DNA of 64,000 nt from Luteibacter sp. UNC138MFCol5.1 (GCF_900110505.1 NZ_FODZ01000002.1:362113-426112), one strand, 5' to 3'. Shown: positions 18,957 through 27,775, numbered from the stretch's first letter. Translations and numbers: made by a program. The notes: generated by a model not told the origin, from the letters alone.

Positions 18957-19988
18957 TCAGAAACCGAGGCCGGATGTCGTGCCCGGCTGGGAGATGAGGG
19001 ACGCCATGACCGCCTTCTGCACGTGCAGGCGGTTCTCGGCTTCGTCGATGGCGATGCAGGCCGGGGAATCCATCACCGCGTCCGTCGCCTTGACGTTCCG
19101 GCGCAGCGGGAGGCAATGACTGAAGAGGCCGTTGTCGGTCAGGGCCATCTTGGCCTCGTCGACGATGAAGTGCTTGTTCGCGTCGCGGATCGCCTTTTCC
19201 TCGTCCCAGCGGCCGAAGTACGGAATGGCGCCCCAGCTCTTCGCGTAGATCACGTGCGCGCCGCTGTAGGCCGACTCGATGTCGTGCGACACCTGCAGCG
19301 AGCCGCCGTTTTCGCGGGCGTTGGTCCGGGCGAATTCCATGTAGCGCTCGTCGAGGATGTATTCGGGCGTCGGACACAGCAGCGTGACGTCCATGCCCAT
19401 CTTGGTCGCGATCAGCAGCGCCGAATTCGCCACCGCCGTGTTCAGCGGCTTCGGATGGTACGTCCAGGTCAGCACGTATTTCTTGTTCTGCAGATCCCCG
19501 AGATGCTCCTTCAGCGCCAGCGCATGGGCGAGCTCCTGACAGGGATGGGTGATCGTCTCGAGGTTGATCACGGGCACCGTGGCGTACCGCGCGAACGCGT
19601 TGAGCACCTTGTCCTGGCGATCGACGGACCAGTCGACGAACTTGGGAAACGCGCGGACCGCGATCAGGTCGACGTAGCGCGACAGCACGCGCGCCACCTC
19701 GGCGATGTGCTCTTCCGTGTCGCCGTCCATCACCGAACCGACCTCGAACTCGATCGGCCAGGCGTCCTTGCCCGGGGACAGCACGATCGCATGACCGCCC
19801 AGCTGGAACGCGCCCAGCTCGAAGCTCGTCCGCGTCCGCATCGACGGGTTGAAGAACATCAGCGCGATCGACTTGCCGGCCAGCTGCTGGCCCTGCGGCG
19901 ACCGCTTGAACGCGGCGGCCTGCTCGAGCAGCGCGTCGATCTCGGCGCGGCTGTAGTCCTGGGTGGAGAGGAAATGGCGAACGGTCAT
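18957..19988 (-). CDS. argF: N-acetylornithine carbamoyltransferase
   Basis: This 343-residue transcarbamylase moves the carbamoyl group from carbamoyl phosphate to N-acetylornithine, giving N-acetylcitrulline, the xanthomonad variant of the ornithine step. The carbamoyl-phosphate loop SMRTRT is at residues 49-54. HCLPLRRN is at 290-297, and Lys300 just after it corresponds to the carboxylated active-site lysine described in the Xanthomonas campestris enzyme. The long [18 protein letters not shown] segment replaces the usual ornithine-specific loop. It is the first gene of the arg-pro operon. A leader with an Arg-codon cluster and terminator lies 58 bases upstream. Some annotators write argF'. 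Confidence 0.96.
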   Translation of the reverse strand: MTVRHFLSTQDYSRAEIDALLEQAAAFKRSPQGQQLAGKSIALMFFNPSMRTRTSFELGAFQLGGHAIVLSPGKDAWPIEFEVGSVMDGDTEEHIAEVARVLSRYVDLIAVRAFPKFVDWSVDRQDKVLNAFARYATVPVINLETITHPCQELAHALALKEHLGDLQNKKYVLTWTYHPKPLNTAVANSALLIATKMGMDVTLLCPTPEYILDERYMEFARTNARENGGSLQVSHDIESAYSGAHVIYAKSWGAIPYFGRWDEEKAIRDANKHFIVDEAKMALTDNGLFSHCLPLRRNVKATDAVMDSPACIAIDEAENRLHVQKAVMASLISQPGTTSGLGF

Positions 19989-20046
19989 GGCGGTCCAGAT
20001 CGGTCGGTGGCCCGGGGGCCGTGATGGAAAGGAGGAATCGGAAACG

Positions 20047-20075
20047 AAAAAACCCGGCGCATGGCCGGGTTTTTT
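20047..20075 (-). terminator. Intrinsic terminator inside the arg operon leader (putative attenuator)
   Basis: A perfect 12-base-pair stem AAAAAACCCGGC / GCCGGGTTTTTT with a five-base loop lies 58 bases before the argF start codon, oriented to stop transcription before the operon. The stretch ACCCGGCC in its 5' arm (minus strand, 20070-20063) can pair instead with GGCCGGGT at 20115-20108 in the leader frame, giving a competing antiterminator. Confidence 0.75.
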
Positions 20076-20105
20076 AGTCGGTACGAATGAAACGCGCGCG
20101 ACAGC

Positions 20106-20165
20106 CTACCCGGCCGAGTATCCGATGTACGGTCGACGAGCACGCGACGTCATCCCCGCGGCCAT
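20106..20165 (-). CDS. Putative 19-residue arginine leader peptide
   Basis: A short frame upstream of the argF terminator encodes MAAGMTSRARRPYIGYSAG. Codons 8, 10 and 11 are arginine (CGT, CGT, CGA). An alternative start is the second Met at 20153. Its last codons and TAG stop overlap GGCCGGGT (20115-20108), the sequence able to sequester the 5' arm of the terminator. A ribosome stalled at the Arg codons would leave that sequence free, and one that reaches the stop would cover it, as in classic amino-acid attenuation. Weak points are the lack of a good ribosome site and the fact that the same frame stays open upstream to 20318. Confidence 0.45.
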   Translation of the reverse strand: MAAGMTSRARRPYIGYSAG

Positions 20166-20308
20166 ACGGGCGCTGGTCAGGACGATCGCGGTGTAGACGG
20201 TGTGGGACACAGGGTCGGAGCCTTGAAAGGAACGCTGATGATGCCGGGTATTGGTGCGGCGCGCAATGGGTGGGCGGCGGGCGGGGCGTGCGTCCCGCCC
20301 CAGAAACG

Positions 20309-20334
20309 AGAAGGCCACGGTTTCCCGTGGCCTT
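20309..20334 (-). terminator. Hairpin downstream of the glycine-zipper gene
   Basis: GAAGGCCACGG pairs with CCGTGGCCTTC around a short loop of T/C bases. On the minus strand it is followed by TCGTTTCTG, a weak U-rich tract. It lies 22 bases past the stop of the 20356-20913 gene and probably ends that transcript. Confidence 0.55.
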
Positions 20335-20355
20335 CGTCACACCCCTACGCCGGTC

Positions 20356-20913
20356 TCAGTCCGCCGGCGAGACGTTCACCCGGACCCGCAGGCGCTCGCC
20401 CGGATCGTAGTTCAGGCGGGATACGTAGACCTCGCCGCGGTAGCGGTACTCGACATCGTAGCCTGCGATGCGGCGCTGCTCGGAGATCGAGCTGACGTCG
20501 CGGCAGCGGGTTTCCGTGCTCTCGTACGTGCGATCGCCGCTGCGGGAAATGTTGTTGCCGACGGCGCCGCCGGCGACCGCGCCGACCACGGTCGCGGCCT
20601 TGCGGCCGTCGCCCTTGCCGACAGTGTTGCCGAGCACGCCGCCCACGACGGCGCCCAGGATCGTGCCGGCCGTGGAGTTACCACTGGATTCGCGGCGGAC
20701 CACCGGCTGGTCGTAGCACTCCTGGCGCGGCGTTTCGACACGCGCGACGCCGTACACCGGATCGACGCGCAGCACGTCGGCCCAGCCGAAATGGGTGTTG
20801 TCGTCCGGACCGGCCGGCGGCGGACCCGGCGGCGGGCCATAGCGTCCGTCCTGGGCGCTGGCACCGGTGGCGAAAACCGCGAGGATGAGCGCGGGGATGA
20901 GCAGGCGAGACAT
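20356..20913 (-). CDS. Exported glycine-zipper 2TM domain protein
   Basis: This 185-residue protein has a signal peptide (MSRLLIPALILAVFATGASA, cut before Gln21; no lipobox cysteine) and a Pro/Gly-rich stretch at 26-36. A glycine-zipper segment follows at about residues 81-120, GTILGAVVGGVLGNTVGKG then VVGAVAGGAVGNN, and a basic C-terminal domain ends it. This is the 17-kDa-antigen-like envelope family, whose zipper associates with or spans the outer membrane. GGAGGT precedes the ATG at 20913, which decides it over an upstream in-frame start. Exact role unknown. It stands alone, divergent from cysS. Confidence 0.8.
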   Translation of the reverse strand: MSRLLIPALILAVFATGASAQDGRYGPPPGPPPAGPDDNTHFGWADVLRVDPVYGVARVETPRQECYDQPVVRRESSGNSTAGTILGAVVGGVLGNTVGKGDGRKAATVVGAVAGGAVGNNISRSGDRTYESTETRCRDVSSISEQRRIAGYDVEYRYRGEVYVSRLNYDPGERLRVRVNVSPAD

Positions 20914-21137
20914 GTAGGTAGACCTCCAGGCAGGTGCACAGGCGCGCCCGCTGGCGAGCATTTCATCAAGATCACGCTGAATCCACGCTTAGAAGGCCCT
21001 GAGAAAAAGGGCGTCCTCCATGTCAACCGATTCGCCCCCCGCGCGTGCGAGGCAGGCCGACCCGCCCCAGAACGGGGCCATCCCTTGCTACTATCTCCGG
21101 CCGGTCACCCGAAGCGCGCTGCCCCCACGGAACCTCG

Positions 21138-22517
21138 ATGCCGATCTCGCTCTACAACACCCTTTCGCGCCGCACGGAGGCGTTCGCCCCCCTGGATCCG
21201 CAGCGGGTGACGATGTACGTCTGTGGGCCGACCGTCTACAACTACATCCACATCGGCAACGCGCGGCCTCCGGTCGTGTTCGACGTCCTGGTCAAGCTGC
21301 TGCGCCGGCATTTCCCGCACGTGGTCTACGCCCGCAACATCACGGACGTCGACGACAAGATCAACAAGGCGGCCGCCGCCGCGGGCGTGCCCATCGCCCA
21401 GATCACCGAGCGCTTCGCCCAGGCGTACCGCGAGGACACCGCCCGCCTCGGCGTGGCGCCCCCGGACGTCGAGCCACACGCCACGGACCACATTCCCCAG
21501 ATCGTGGCGATGATCGAGCGCCTGATCGCCACCGGGCACGCGTACGAGGCCGAAGGGCACGTGCTGTTCCACGTCGAGTCCTTCCCCGCTTACGGCGCGC
21601 TGTCGGGCCGCGATCCCGACGAGCTCCTCGCCGGCGCGCGCGTGGAGGTCGCCCCCTACAAGAAGAGCCCGGGCGACTTCGTGCTCTGGAAGCCGTCCGA
21701 CGACACCCTGCCCGGCTGGGACAGCCCGTGGGGCCGTGGCCGCCCAGGCTGGCACATCGAGTGCTCCGCCATGAGCGAGGCGCACCTCGGCGAGACCATC
21801 GACATCCACGCCGGTGGCGTGGACCTCACCTTCCCGCACCACGAGAACGAGATCGCCCAGAGCATGTGCGCCCACGGCGGCAAGACGTTCGCCCGCTTCT
21901 GGCTGCACAACGGCATGCTGACCTTCGACGGCCGCAAGATGTCGAAGTCGCTCGGCAACGTGCTCCAGCTGCACGAGCTGCTCGGCAAGCACCCCGGCGA
22001 GGCCCTGCGCCTGATGCTGCTGCGCGGCCACTACCGCCAGCCGCTGGACTGGTCGGACGCGGCGATGACGCAGTCCGTGCGCACGCTCGACGGCTGGTAC
22101 GGCGTGCTGCGCGACATGGCCGACGTCGTTGCGGGCGATCCCGTCGTGCCGGCGGCGGTCGAGGCCGCGCTGTGCGACGACCTGAACACGCCCCAGGCGC
22201 TGGCCGAACTCTCGCAGCTCGCGGACGCGGCCCGTCGTGCCACGGGCGACGACCGCGCGGCCGCCAAGGCCGCCCTGATCGGCGGCGGCGCGCTACTGGG
22301 CCTGCTCCAGCAAGACCCGGAAGCCTGGTTCCGGCAGGGCAATACGGGCGAGGAGATCGACGCCTCCGCCATCGAGGCGCTGCTCGAGGAGCGCCGCGCG
22401 GCCCGCGCGGCGAAGGATTTCGCCCGTTCGGACGCCATCCGCGATCAGCTCAAGGAGCTGGGCATCGCGATCGAGGACGGCGCGCAGGGCACCCGCTGGA
22501 GCGTGGTGAAGGCATGA
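21138..22517 (+). CDS. cysS: Cysteinyl-tRNA synthetase
   Basis: CysS (459 residues) charges tRNA-Cys. The class I signature is HIGN at residues 38-41 and KMSKS near 267-271. Cys29 in VCGPTVYN is a zinc ligand, together with the [10 protein letters not shown] and [11 protein letters not shown] segments. ATG 21138 starts the usual MPISLYNT N terminus. Its stop overlaps the sufE start by four bases (ATGA). Confidence 0.98.
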   Translation: MPISLYNTLSRRTEAFAPLDPQRVTMYVCGPTVYNYIHIGNARPPVVFDVLVKLLRRHFPHVVYARNITDVDDKINKAAAAAGVPIAQITERFAQAYREDTARLGVAPPDVEPHATDHIPQIVAMIERLIATGHAYEAEGHVLFHVESFPAYGALSGRDPDELLAGARVEVAPYKKSPGDFVLWKPSDDTLPGWDSPWGRGRPGWHIECSAMSEAHLGETIDIHAGGVDLTFPHHENEIAQSMCAHGGKTFARFWLHNGMLTFDGRKMSKSLGNVLQLHELLGKHPGEALRLMLLRGHYRQPLDWSDAAMTQSVRTLDGWYGVLRDMADVVAGDPVVPAAVEAALCDDLNTPQALAELSQLADAARRATGDDRAAAKAALIGGGALLGLLQQDPEAWFRQGNTGEEIDASAIEALLEERRAARAAKDFARSDAIRDQLKELGIAIEDGAQGTRWSVVKA

Positions 22518-22948
22518 GCACGCCACTCGAACCCACCGCCCTCGACGCCCAGGCCGCCATCGCCGAGGAGTTCGCCTTTTTCGGCGACTGGACGGAGCGC
22601 TACCAGTACCTGATCGACCTTGGCCGGCAGCTGCCGCCCTTCCCGGACGATCGCAAGACCGAGGAGAACCGCGTCCACGGCTGCCAATCGATGGTGTGGC
22701 TGATCCCCTCGGGCGACGCATCGAAGATGCACTTCGATGCAGCGAGCGATTCGGCGATCGTTTCCGGCCTCATCGCGCTGGTCCTGCGGGTGTACTCCGA
22801 TCGCCCCGCGCAGGAGATCGTCGACACGCCGCCGGATTTCATCCAGCAGATCGGGCTGGCCAAGCATCTGTCGCCGACGCGGTCGAACGGGCTGGCAGCG
22901 ATGCTGGCGAGGCTGAAAGCGTACGCGGCGGAGGCGCTGGGGCACTGA
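22514..22948 (+). CDS. sufE: SufE family cysteine-desulfuration protein
   Basis: This 144-residue protein is a SufE/CsdE type sulfur acceptor that takes persulfide sulfur from a cysteine desulfurase and passes it to Fe-S cluster assembly. The acceptor Cys57 is in the family motif [10 protein letters not shown]. The fold spans the protein without extra domains. Its start overlaps the cysS stop (ATGA), pairing cysteine use for tRNA charging with cysteine sulfur transfer. No sufS or csdA desulfurase gene is in the window, so its partner is elsewhere. Confidence 0.9.
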   Translation: MSTPLEPTALDAQAAIAEEFAFFGDWTERYQYLIDLGRQLPPFPDDRKTEENRVHGCQSMVWLIPSGDASKMHFDAASDSAIVSGLIALVLRVYSDRPAQEIVDTPPDFIQQIGLAKHLSPTRSNGLAAMLARLKAYAAEALGH

Positions 22949-22973
22949 CGGTTTCGCTCGACCGCTCCGTCGG

Positions 22974-23012
22974 CCCGCTGCCGCGGGATCGCCGGTGCGA
23001 TCGGCTCCCACC
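22974..23012 (-). repeat. REP-like unit, GTGGGAGCCGATCG family
   Basis: A 39-base unit, read from GGTGGGAGCCGATCG on the minus strand, contains two small palindromes (GCCGAT..ATCGGC type and CCCGC..GCGGG). It recurs at 44660-44698 with a single base difference. It shares the GTGGGAGC head with the other REP families in the window. Confidence 0.75.
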
Positions 23013-23030
23013 CGGCTTACGGCAGTTAAA

Positions 23031-23057
23031 AAAAAGCCCCGCGATGCGGGGCTTTTT
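23031..23057. terminator. Bidirectional terminator between sufE and dksA
   Basis: AAAAAGCCCCGC pairs perfectly with GCGGGGCTTTTT around a GAT loop. T runs occur on both strands, so it can end the cysS-sufE message from the left and the dksA message from the right. Confidence 0.9.
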
Positions 23058-23078
23058 CATGGCGACGCCGGAAAGGCG

Positions 23079-24146
23079 TCAGTCGCCCATCTGCTTCTGC
23101 AGGTGCTCGCGGCGCTCCTGCGCATCGAGCGAGAGCGTGGCGATCGGACGCGCGTCGAGACGGTCCACGCCGATTTCCTCGTCGGTTTCCTCGCAGAAGC
23201 CGTAGCGGCCTTCCTCGATGCGGCGCAGCGCCTTGTCGATCTTGGAGATCAGCTTGCGGTAGCGGTCGCGTGTGCGCAGCTCGAGCGAGTTTTCCGTCTC
23301 GCGGGTGGCGCGCTCGGCTTCGTCGCCCACGTCGCGGACTTCCTCGCGGAGGTTGTCCATCGTCTGGCGCGACTCCTCGACGAGCTGCTCGCGCCAATCC
23401 TTCAGCTTGTTGCGGAAGTAGGCGAGCTGGCGAGGATTCATGTACTCCTCGTCGTCGTTCGGGCGATAGCCCTTCGGCAGGTCGATGATGGTGGAAGCGG
23501 GCAGCGCGTAGCGGCCGTCTTCGCGCGTGATGCCGTTGTCGGCGGAATTGGGGGCAGTGCTGTTCATGCTGGCTTGCGCGGACTTCTCGGTTCTGGATGA
23601 GGATTCGCCACCCACCGCGGACGCCGTCCGGGGCGGTGTGGCGGCAACGGCCGATGCCTTGCGACCCGTGTCGGGCGCGGGTACGGCCGCCGCGGCGGTC
23701 TTGGCCGCCGGCTTCGGCGCCGGGGCGGGTGCGGCCTTCGGGGCCGCGGGTGTCTTGCTGGCGGACTTCGCGGGTGCCGCCTTGGTCGTGGCGACCGGTG
23801 CGGCCTTGGCCGGCGCCGGCTTCGCCGTGGTCTTGCTGGTGGCCTTCGGCGCTTCCTTCTTCGCGGCGGTGGCCTTCTTCACCGGAGCCGCCTTCGCGGC
23901 CGGCTTCTTCGCGGCGGCCTTCGCCGGCGCGGCAGCGGCCTTCTTCGCGGGCGCGGCCGCCTTCTTGGCAACCGGCTTCGCGGCGCTCTTCGTGGCGGGC
24001 TTCGCCGCGGCGCGCACGGCGGTCTTCGCCGGCGCCTTCGTCGCCTTCGCCCCGGCCACGACTTTCCCTGTCTTCTTCACGTCGCCTGCCCCGCCCTTCT
24101 TGGCGGCGCCTTTGGCGGCTGCGGAACTACGAGCGTTTTTCGCCAT
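23079..24146 (-). CDS. dksA: DksA/TraR family RNA polymerase-binding protein with long Lys/Ala/Pro N-terminal region
   Basis: The C-terminal part (about residues 225-355 of 355) is DksA, which enters the RNA polymerase secondary channel and adjusts initiation with ppGpp. It has the [20 protein letters not shown] entry, the coiled-coil and the C-terminal helix. The first 200 residues are Lys/Ala/Pro repeats like histone H1 or AlgP tails and could bind DNA. The zinc-finger site keeps one cysteine only, in [12 protein letters not shown]; the three other positions read Thr, Ser and Ala, so zinc binding of the E. coli type is not possible. ATG 24146 has GAGG eight bases upstream. Related extended DksA proteins occur in xanthomonads. 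Confidence 0.9.
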   Translation of the reverse strand: MAKNARSSAAAKGAAKKGGAGDVKKTGKVVAGAKATKAPAKTAVRAAAKPATKSAAKPVAKKAAAPAKKAAAAPAKAAAKKPAAKAAPVKKATAAKKEAPKATSKTTAKPAPAKAAPVATTKAAPAKSASKTPAAPKAAPAPAPKPAAKTAAAAVPAPDTGRKASAVAATPPRTASAVGGESSSRTEKSAQASMNSTAPNSADNGITREDGRYALPASTIIDLPKGYRPNDDEEYMNPRQLAYFRNKLKDWREQLVEESRQTMDNLREEVRDVGDEAERATRETENSLELRTRDRYRKLISKIDKALRRIEEGRYGFCEETDEEIGVDRLDARPIATLSLDAQERREHLQKQMGD

Positions 24147-24261
24147 ATCCTTCACCTCGGTAGCCGTGGCGGCGGGGTGTTATAGCCCAGATGCGTTACC
24201 CCAGCAACCTATCTTCTGGGATACTGTGCATTGGCCTACGCCGGTCGACACCGGACCCACA

Positions 24262-24522
24262 GTGACCCGCCTCCTCCTATTCCTGTTGTCCTTCTACAAG
24301 CGGTGGCTGAGCCCGATGCTGGGAGCCCGCTGCCGCTTCCACCCATCCTGTTCCGATTATGCACGCGTTGCCATAGCGCGCTTCGGTCCGTTGCGCGGCG
24401 GCACCCTCGGCGCCTGGCGCCTGCTGCGCTGCCAGCCGATGTGCGCCGGCGGCGACGATCCCGTTCCCGATCACTTCGTCCTGCGCCGCTGCGGCGCCCA
24501 AGGAGCACATACCCATGACTGA
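24262..24522 (+). CDS. yidD: Membrane protein insertion efficiency factor YidD
   Basis: This small 86-residue protein is YidD, a membrane-associated factor that helps YidC-mediated insertion. It starts with the hydrophobic, amphipathic [16 protein letters not shown], then [15 protein letters not shown] and the conserved cysteine CQPMC, all family hallmarks. GTG 24262 is chosen because it gives the usual start next to the first helix; no good ribosome site is seen. Unlike the usual rpmH-rnpA-yidD-yidC location, the gene sits before a dihydroorotase and overlaps it by eight bases. Confidence 0.88.
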   Translation: MTRLLLFLLSFYKRWLSPMLGARCRFHPSCSDYARVAIARFGPLRGGTLGAWRLLRCQPMCAGGDDPVPDHFVLRRCGAQGAHTHD

Positions 24523-25855
24523 TGCCTGGCTCATCAAGAACGCCGAACTCGTCAACGAGGGCAAGCGGTTCGTCGCCGACCTCCGCGTCCGTGACGGAAA
24601 AATCGCGACCATCGCGCAGAACCTGGAAAAGGAACGTGACGAGCAGGTGATCGACGCCACGGGCCTGTGGCTGCTTCCCGGCATGATCGACGACCAGGTG
24701 CACTTCCGTGAGCCGGGCCTCACCCAGAAAGCCGACATCGCGCACGAATCCCGCGCCTGCGCCGCCGGCGGCATCACCAGCTTCATGGAGATGCCCAACA
24801 CGAAGCCGCCCGCGCTCGACCGCGAATCGCTCGAGAACAAGTACGACATCGCGGCCGGTTCGTCCGTGGTCAATTACGCGTTCTACATGGGTGCGAGCAA
24901 CGACAACCTCGAGGCGATCCGCGCGCTCGATCCGAAGGCGGCCCCGGGCGTGAAGGTGTTCATGGGTGCGTCCACCGGCAACATGCTGGTGGACAACCCG
25001 GAGACGCTCGACGGCATCTTCCGCGACACCCCGGTGCCGATCATCACGCACTGCGAAGACACCCCGATGATCGACGCGAATCTCGCGAAGGCCCACGAGA
25101 AGTACGGCGAGGACATCCCGGCGTGGGAGCACCCGAACATCCGCTCGCGCGAGGCCTGCATCAAGTCGACGCGTCTCGCGATCTCGCTCGCGAAGAAGCA
25201 CGACACCCGCCTGCACGTGCTGCACATCTCGACCGCCGACGAGCTCGCGCTGTTCGAGCCGGGCCCGATCGAGGGCAAGCGCATCACGGCCGAGACCTGC
25301 GTGCACTTCCTCCATTTCGGCGGCAAGGCCGATTACGACGAGAAGGGCTTCCTCATCAAGTGCAATCCCGCGATCAAGGAGGAAGCCGATCGCGAGGCCA
25401 TCACGAAGGCGCTGGCCGAGGGCCGGCTCGACGTGCTCGCCACGGACCATGCGCCGCACCTGCTCGAGGAAAAGGAGCAGAAGTACGACAAGGCTCCCTC
25501 CGGCCTGCCGCTCGTGCAGTTCGCCCTGCAGGCCGCCCTGCAGCGCGTGACCGAGGGCAGGCTCACCCTGGAGCGCATCGTCGAGACGGTCTGCCACAAC
25601 CCGGCGAAGCTCTTCAACGTCGAGAACCGCGGCTTCCTCCGGGAAGGCTATGCCGCGGATCTCGTGCTCGTCGATCCGAACAAGCCGCACACCGTGACGC
25701 GCGAAGAGGTGCTGTCCAAGTGCGGCTGGTCGCCGTTCGAGGGTTACACCTTCAGCAGCAGCATCGCGTCGACGTTCGTCAACGGGCAGCGCGTCTTCGA
25801 CGGCAAGACGGTGGACGGAAACGTTCGCGGCCAGCGCCTGACCTTCGATCGATGA
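24515..25855 (+). CDS. pyrC: Dihydroorotase family amidohydrolase
   Basis: This 446-residue protein is a class I type dihydroorotase, closing carbamoyl-aspartate to dihydroorotate in pyrimidine synthesis. Seen are Lys147 in [10 protein letters not shown] (the carboxylated lysine position), His179 in ITHCED, His237 in HVLHIST and Asp311 in ATDHAPH. The first metal motif reads [10 protein letters not shown], with Gln61 where the usual first histidine sits, so that ligand is replaced. The rest looks catalytic rather than the degenerate PyrC' form. AAGGAG precedes the ATG. It overlaps yidD and the following peptidase gene. Hydantoinase-like alternatives are less likely given the sequence. Confidence 0.85.
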   Translation: MTDAWLIKNAELVNEGKRFVADLRVRDGKIATIAQNLEKERDEQVIDATGLWLLPGMIDDQVHFREPGLTQKADIAHESRACAAGGITSFMEMPNTKPPALDRESLENKYDIAAGSSVVNYAFYMGASNDNLEAIRALDPKAAPGVKVFMGASTGNMLVDNPETLDGIFRDTPVPIITHCEDTPMIDANLAKAHEKYGEDIPAWEHPNIRSREACIKSTRLAISLAKKHDTRLHVLHISTADELALFEPGPIEGKRITAETCVHFLHFGGKADYDEKGFLIKCNPAIKEEADREAITKALAEGRLDVLATDHAPHLLEEKEQKYDKAPSGLPLVQFALQAALQRVTEGRLTLERIVETVCHNPAKLFNVENRGFLREGYAADLVLVDPNKPHTVTREEVLSKCGWSPFEGYTFSSSIASTFVNGQRVFDGKTVDGNVRGQRLTFDR

Positions 25856-26643
25856 GAAGAATCGTAGCGGCGCTCGCCGCGGCGGCGATGGCTGGCACGG
25901 CGCTCGCCGCCGTGCCCGACCTTCCCGCCACCGTCTCGCAAGGCGCGCTGGTGATCGGCCACGTGGCGCCCGGCACGAAGGTGGCCGTCGCCGGCAAGCC
26001 GGTACACGTCGGCGACGACGGCGTCTTCGTCTTCGGCGTGGGCCGCGACGAGCAGGGTCCGGTGGCCGTGACGCTCGGCACGACGACGCGAAGCGTGGCC
26101 GTCACCCCTCGCGACTGGCCCATCGAGCGCGTGGAAGGCGTGCCGCCGAAGACGGTCAATCCGCCGCCGGCCATCGCGGCGCGCATCGAACGCGAGCAGG
26201 CGTCGGTGGTGGCCGCGCGCAACCGCGACGACGACCGCGAGGACTTCGCGAAAGGCTTCGTCTGGCCGGTGACGGGGCGGATCAGCGGCCGCTTCGGCAA
26301 CCAGCGGATCTACAACGGCGATCCGAAGGCGCCGCATTCGGGCATGGACATCGCGGTACCGGAAGGCACGCCGGTGAAGGCGCCCGCGGCGGGCGTGATC
26401 ACGTTCGCGAACCCCGACCTCTACCTGACCGGTGGCACCGTGCTGCTCGATCACGGCTTCGGCCTGTCGTCGAACTTCCTGCATCTTTCGCGGATCGACG
26501 TGAAGGTCGGTCAACGCGTCAGCCAGGGCGAGGTGATCGGTGCGGCCGGCAAGACGGGCCGCGCGACGGGACCGCACGTGCACTGGGGCTTCAACTGGTT
26601 CGGGGTGAGACTCGATCCCTTGCTGTTGCCGGGGATCAGGTAG
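25852..26643 (+). CDS. Periplasmic M23 family (LytM) metallopeptidase
   Basis: This 263-residue secreted protein has a signal peptide ([19 protein letters not shown]), a beta-rich N-terminal domain to about residue 95, a helical linker, and a C-terminal M23 domain (about 136-260). Zinc and catalytic residues are complete: His162 and Asp166 in HSGMD, His211 in FLHLS, and His242/His244 in PHVHWG. It should cut peptidoglycan peptide cross-links rather than only activate an amidase. Its ATG overlaps the pyrC stop (ATGA). Its TAG stop is the head of a REP pair. Confidence 0.9.
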   Translation: MRRIVAALAAAAMAGTALAAVPDLPATVSQGALVIGHVAPGTKVAVAGKPVHVGDDGVFVFGVGRDEQGPVAVTLGTTTRSVAVTPRDWPIERVEGVPPKTVNPPPAIAARIEREQASVVAARNRDDDREDFAKGFVWPVTGRISGRFGNQRIYNGDPKAPHSGMDIAVPEGTPVKAPAAGVITFANPDLYLTGGTVLLDHGFGLSSNFLHLSRIDVKVGQRVSQGEVIGAAGKTGRATGPHVHWGFNWFGVRLDPLLLPGIR

Positions 26644-26735
26644 GAGCGCGCCCTGCGCGCGACATCCTTGAGAGCCGTGAGCTGCAGAGTCTGAGCTCCT
26701 AGCGAAAAGATGTCGCGCGCAGGGCGCGCTCCTAC
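26640..26735. repeat. REP inverted pair (BIME), GTAG-head family 1
   Basis: A direct unit starting GTAGGAGCGCGCCCTGCGCG (26640) and its inverse ending at 26735 frame about 45 bases. The pair is almost perfectly complementary over 25 bases. The TAG in the head is the stop codon of the M23 peptidase gene. Outer arms and part of the interior (GCCGTGAGC; GCGAAAAGATGTCGCGCG) recur at 53374-53472. Confidence 0.9.
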
Positions 26736-26751
26736 GGTCCTGCGGTTCGCT

Positions 26752-27678
26752 TTAGCGCTGCACCTTCGAAGCGAACGCCACCGCGTCGTGCGGGTGCAGG
26801 CTTTCGTGGTGCGCCACGCGAAGGTGGAAGTCGGCGATGTTGCCGTCGTCCGAAAGGGCCTTCTGGATGCGGCGAGCGGCGTCTTCGCAGAACATAAGGT
26901 TCTGGCCGTTGGCCAGCGCGAAGGCCTGCTCGTCGGCACGCTTCACGGCGGTCTGCACCGGCGTGCCGAGCGCGTTCTCGACGTTGTCGATCATGCCGAT
27001 CAGGTTGAACACGCCCTCGCCCGTCGGCTTGACGCGGATCGTCGCCGTGCTGCGCTGCGCGTGCGGCGTGGCGACGATGCCCTGCTCCGTGCCGAGCCAG
27101 GCGAGGATCGTCTCGCGGTCGAGCGGCTGGTCGGCGGCGAAGGTTTTCGCGAAGTTGTCCTGGATCAGCTGGCGCGACAGCGCGGCCGACGCCGGACACG
27201 TGGACGAATAGACGACGTCGGTGGTGATCTGCAGGCAGAACTCCGACCCGCTCAGGGTGGCGTCGATGGTGATCGGGTAGGCGCGCCATCCGCTGTTGTC
27301 GCTCCGCAGCGACTTGCGGCGCACCAGGTGCTCGAAACCGATGGTGATGCGCGCATGGTCGGACAGGCCTTCATGCGACGACAGGAACGATTCCAGCAGA
27401 CCCCGCACGCCCGCGACCGTCAGCGGTCCCGCCGAGAGGGCGTCCGAGACCAGCAGGTACAGGCGCGACATGTGGATGCCGCGCGCTTCCGGCTTGGTGA
27501 GGTTCACGAACGCACCGACGCGGGCGCCCGTCGAGCGGACGTCGCCGTCACCGGCGTCGAACGCGACGGGCATCTCCATGCCGTCCATGCCCACCCAGTC
27601 GAGCGTGCCGATGGCCAGGGCGTGTTCCTGCGAGGCGACATCGGGCAGCAGGCGGGTGGGGGAATCGTGGATGTACAT
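26752..27678 (-). CDS. folE2: GTP cyclohydrolase I, FolE2 type
   Basis: FolE2 (308 residues) converts GTP to dihydroneopterin triphosphate, the first step of folate synthesis, and works without zinc. The active-site Cys161 is in YSSTCPASAALSR, preceded by ITTDVVYS. NLTKPEARGIHMSRLY near residues 59-74 is typical of the family. AAGGA precedes the ATG by about 10 bases. In other bacteria folE2 is often induced by zinc shortage through Zur. No clear Zur box could be picked out here, and no second folE is in the window, so it may be the only enzyme. Confidence 0.95.
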   Translation of the reverse strand: MYIHDSPTRLLPDVASQEHALAIGTLDWVGMDGMEMPVAFDAGDGDVRSTGARVGAFVNLTKPEARGIHMSRLYLLVSDALSAGPLTVAGVRGLLESFLSSHEGLSDHARITIGFEHLVRRKSLRSDNSGWRAYPITIDATLSGSEFCLQITTDVVYSSTCPASAALSRQLIQDNFAKTFAADQPLDRETILAWLGTEQGIVATPHAQRSTATIRVKPTGEGVFNLIGMIDNVENALGTPVQTAVKRADEQAFALANGQNLMFCEDAARRIQKALSDDGNIADFHLRVAHHESLHPHDAVAFASKVQR

Positions 27679-27775
27679 TGGGGAATATCCTTGGGACGAG
27701 CCGTCGGCCGGCTTACGGTGACCGAGATGGGGGTCGCGTTGATTGGCTCAATGGCTCGCCGTGGAAACGATCCGT

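Larger units (their letters stand above)
19989..20355. promoter_or_regulatory. arg operon leader and upstream region
   Basis: These 367 bases between argF and the glycine-zipper gene contain the leader frame and terminator described separately. No AT-rich ArgR-type operator and no convincing sigma-70 promoter could be picked out, although the promoter should lie upstream of 20165. A second hairpin (20309-20334) closes the region. Confidence 0.5.

Noticed and set aside
20166-20318. Upstream extension of the arg leader frame to 70 codons
   Set aside because: The longer frame starts inside the hairpin downstream of the glycine-zipper gene and lacks a ribosome site. Only the last 19 codons have the arrangement expected for attenuation.
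24147-24261. Possible promoter or regulatory RNA between dksA and yidD
   Set aside because: Some AT-rich bases are present, but no convincing -35/-10 pair or stable structure could be defined by eye.
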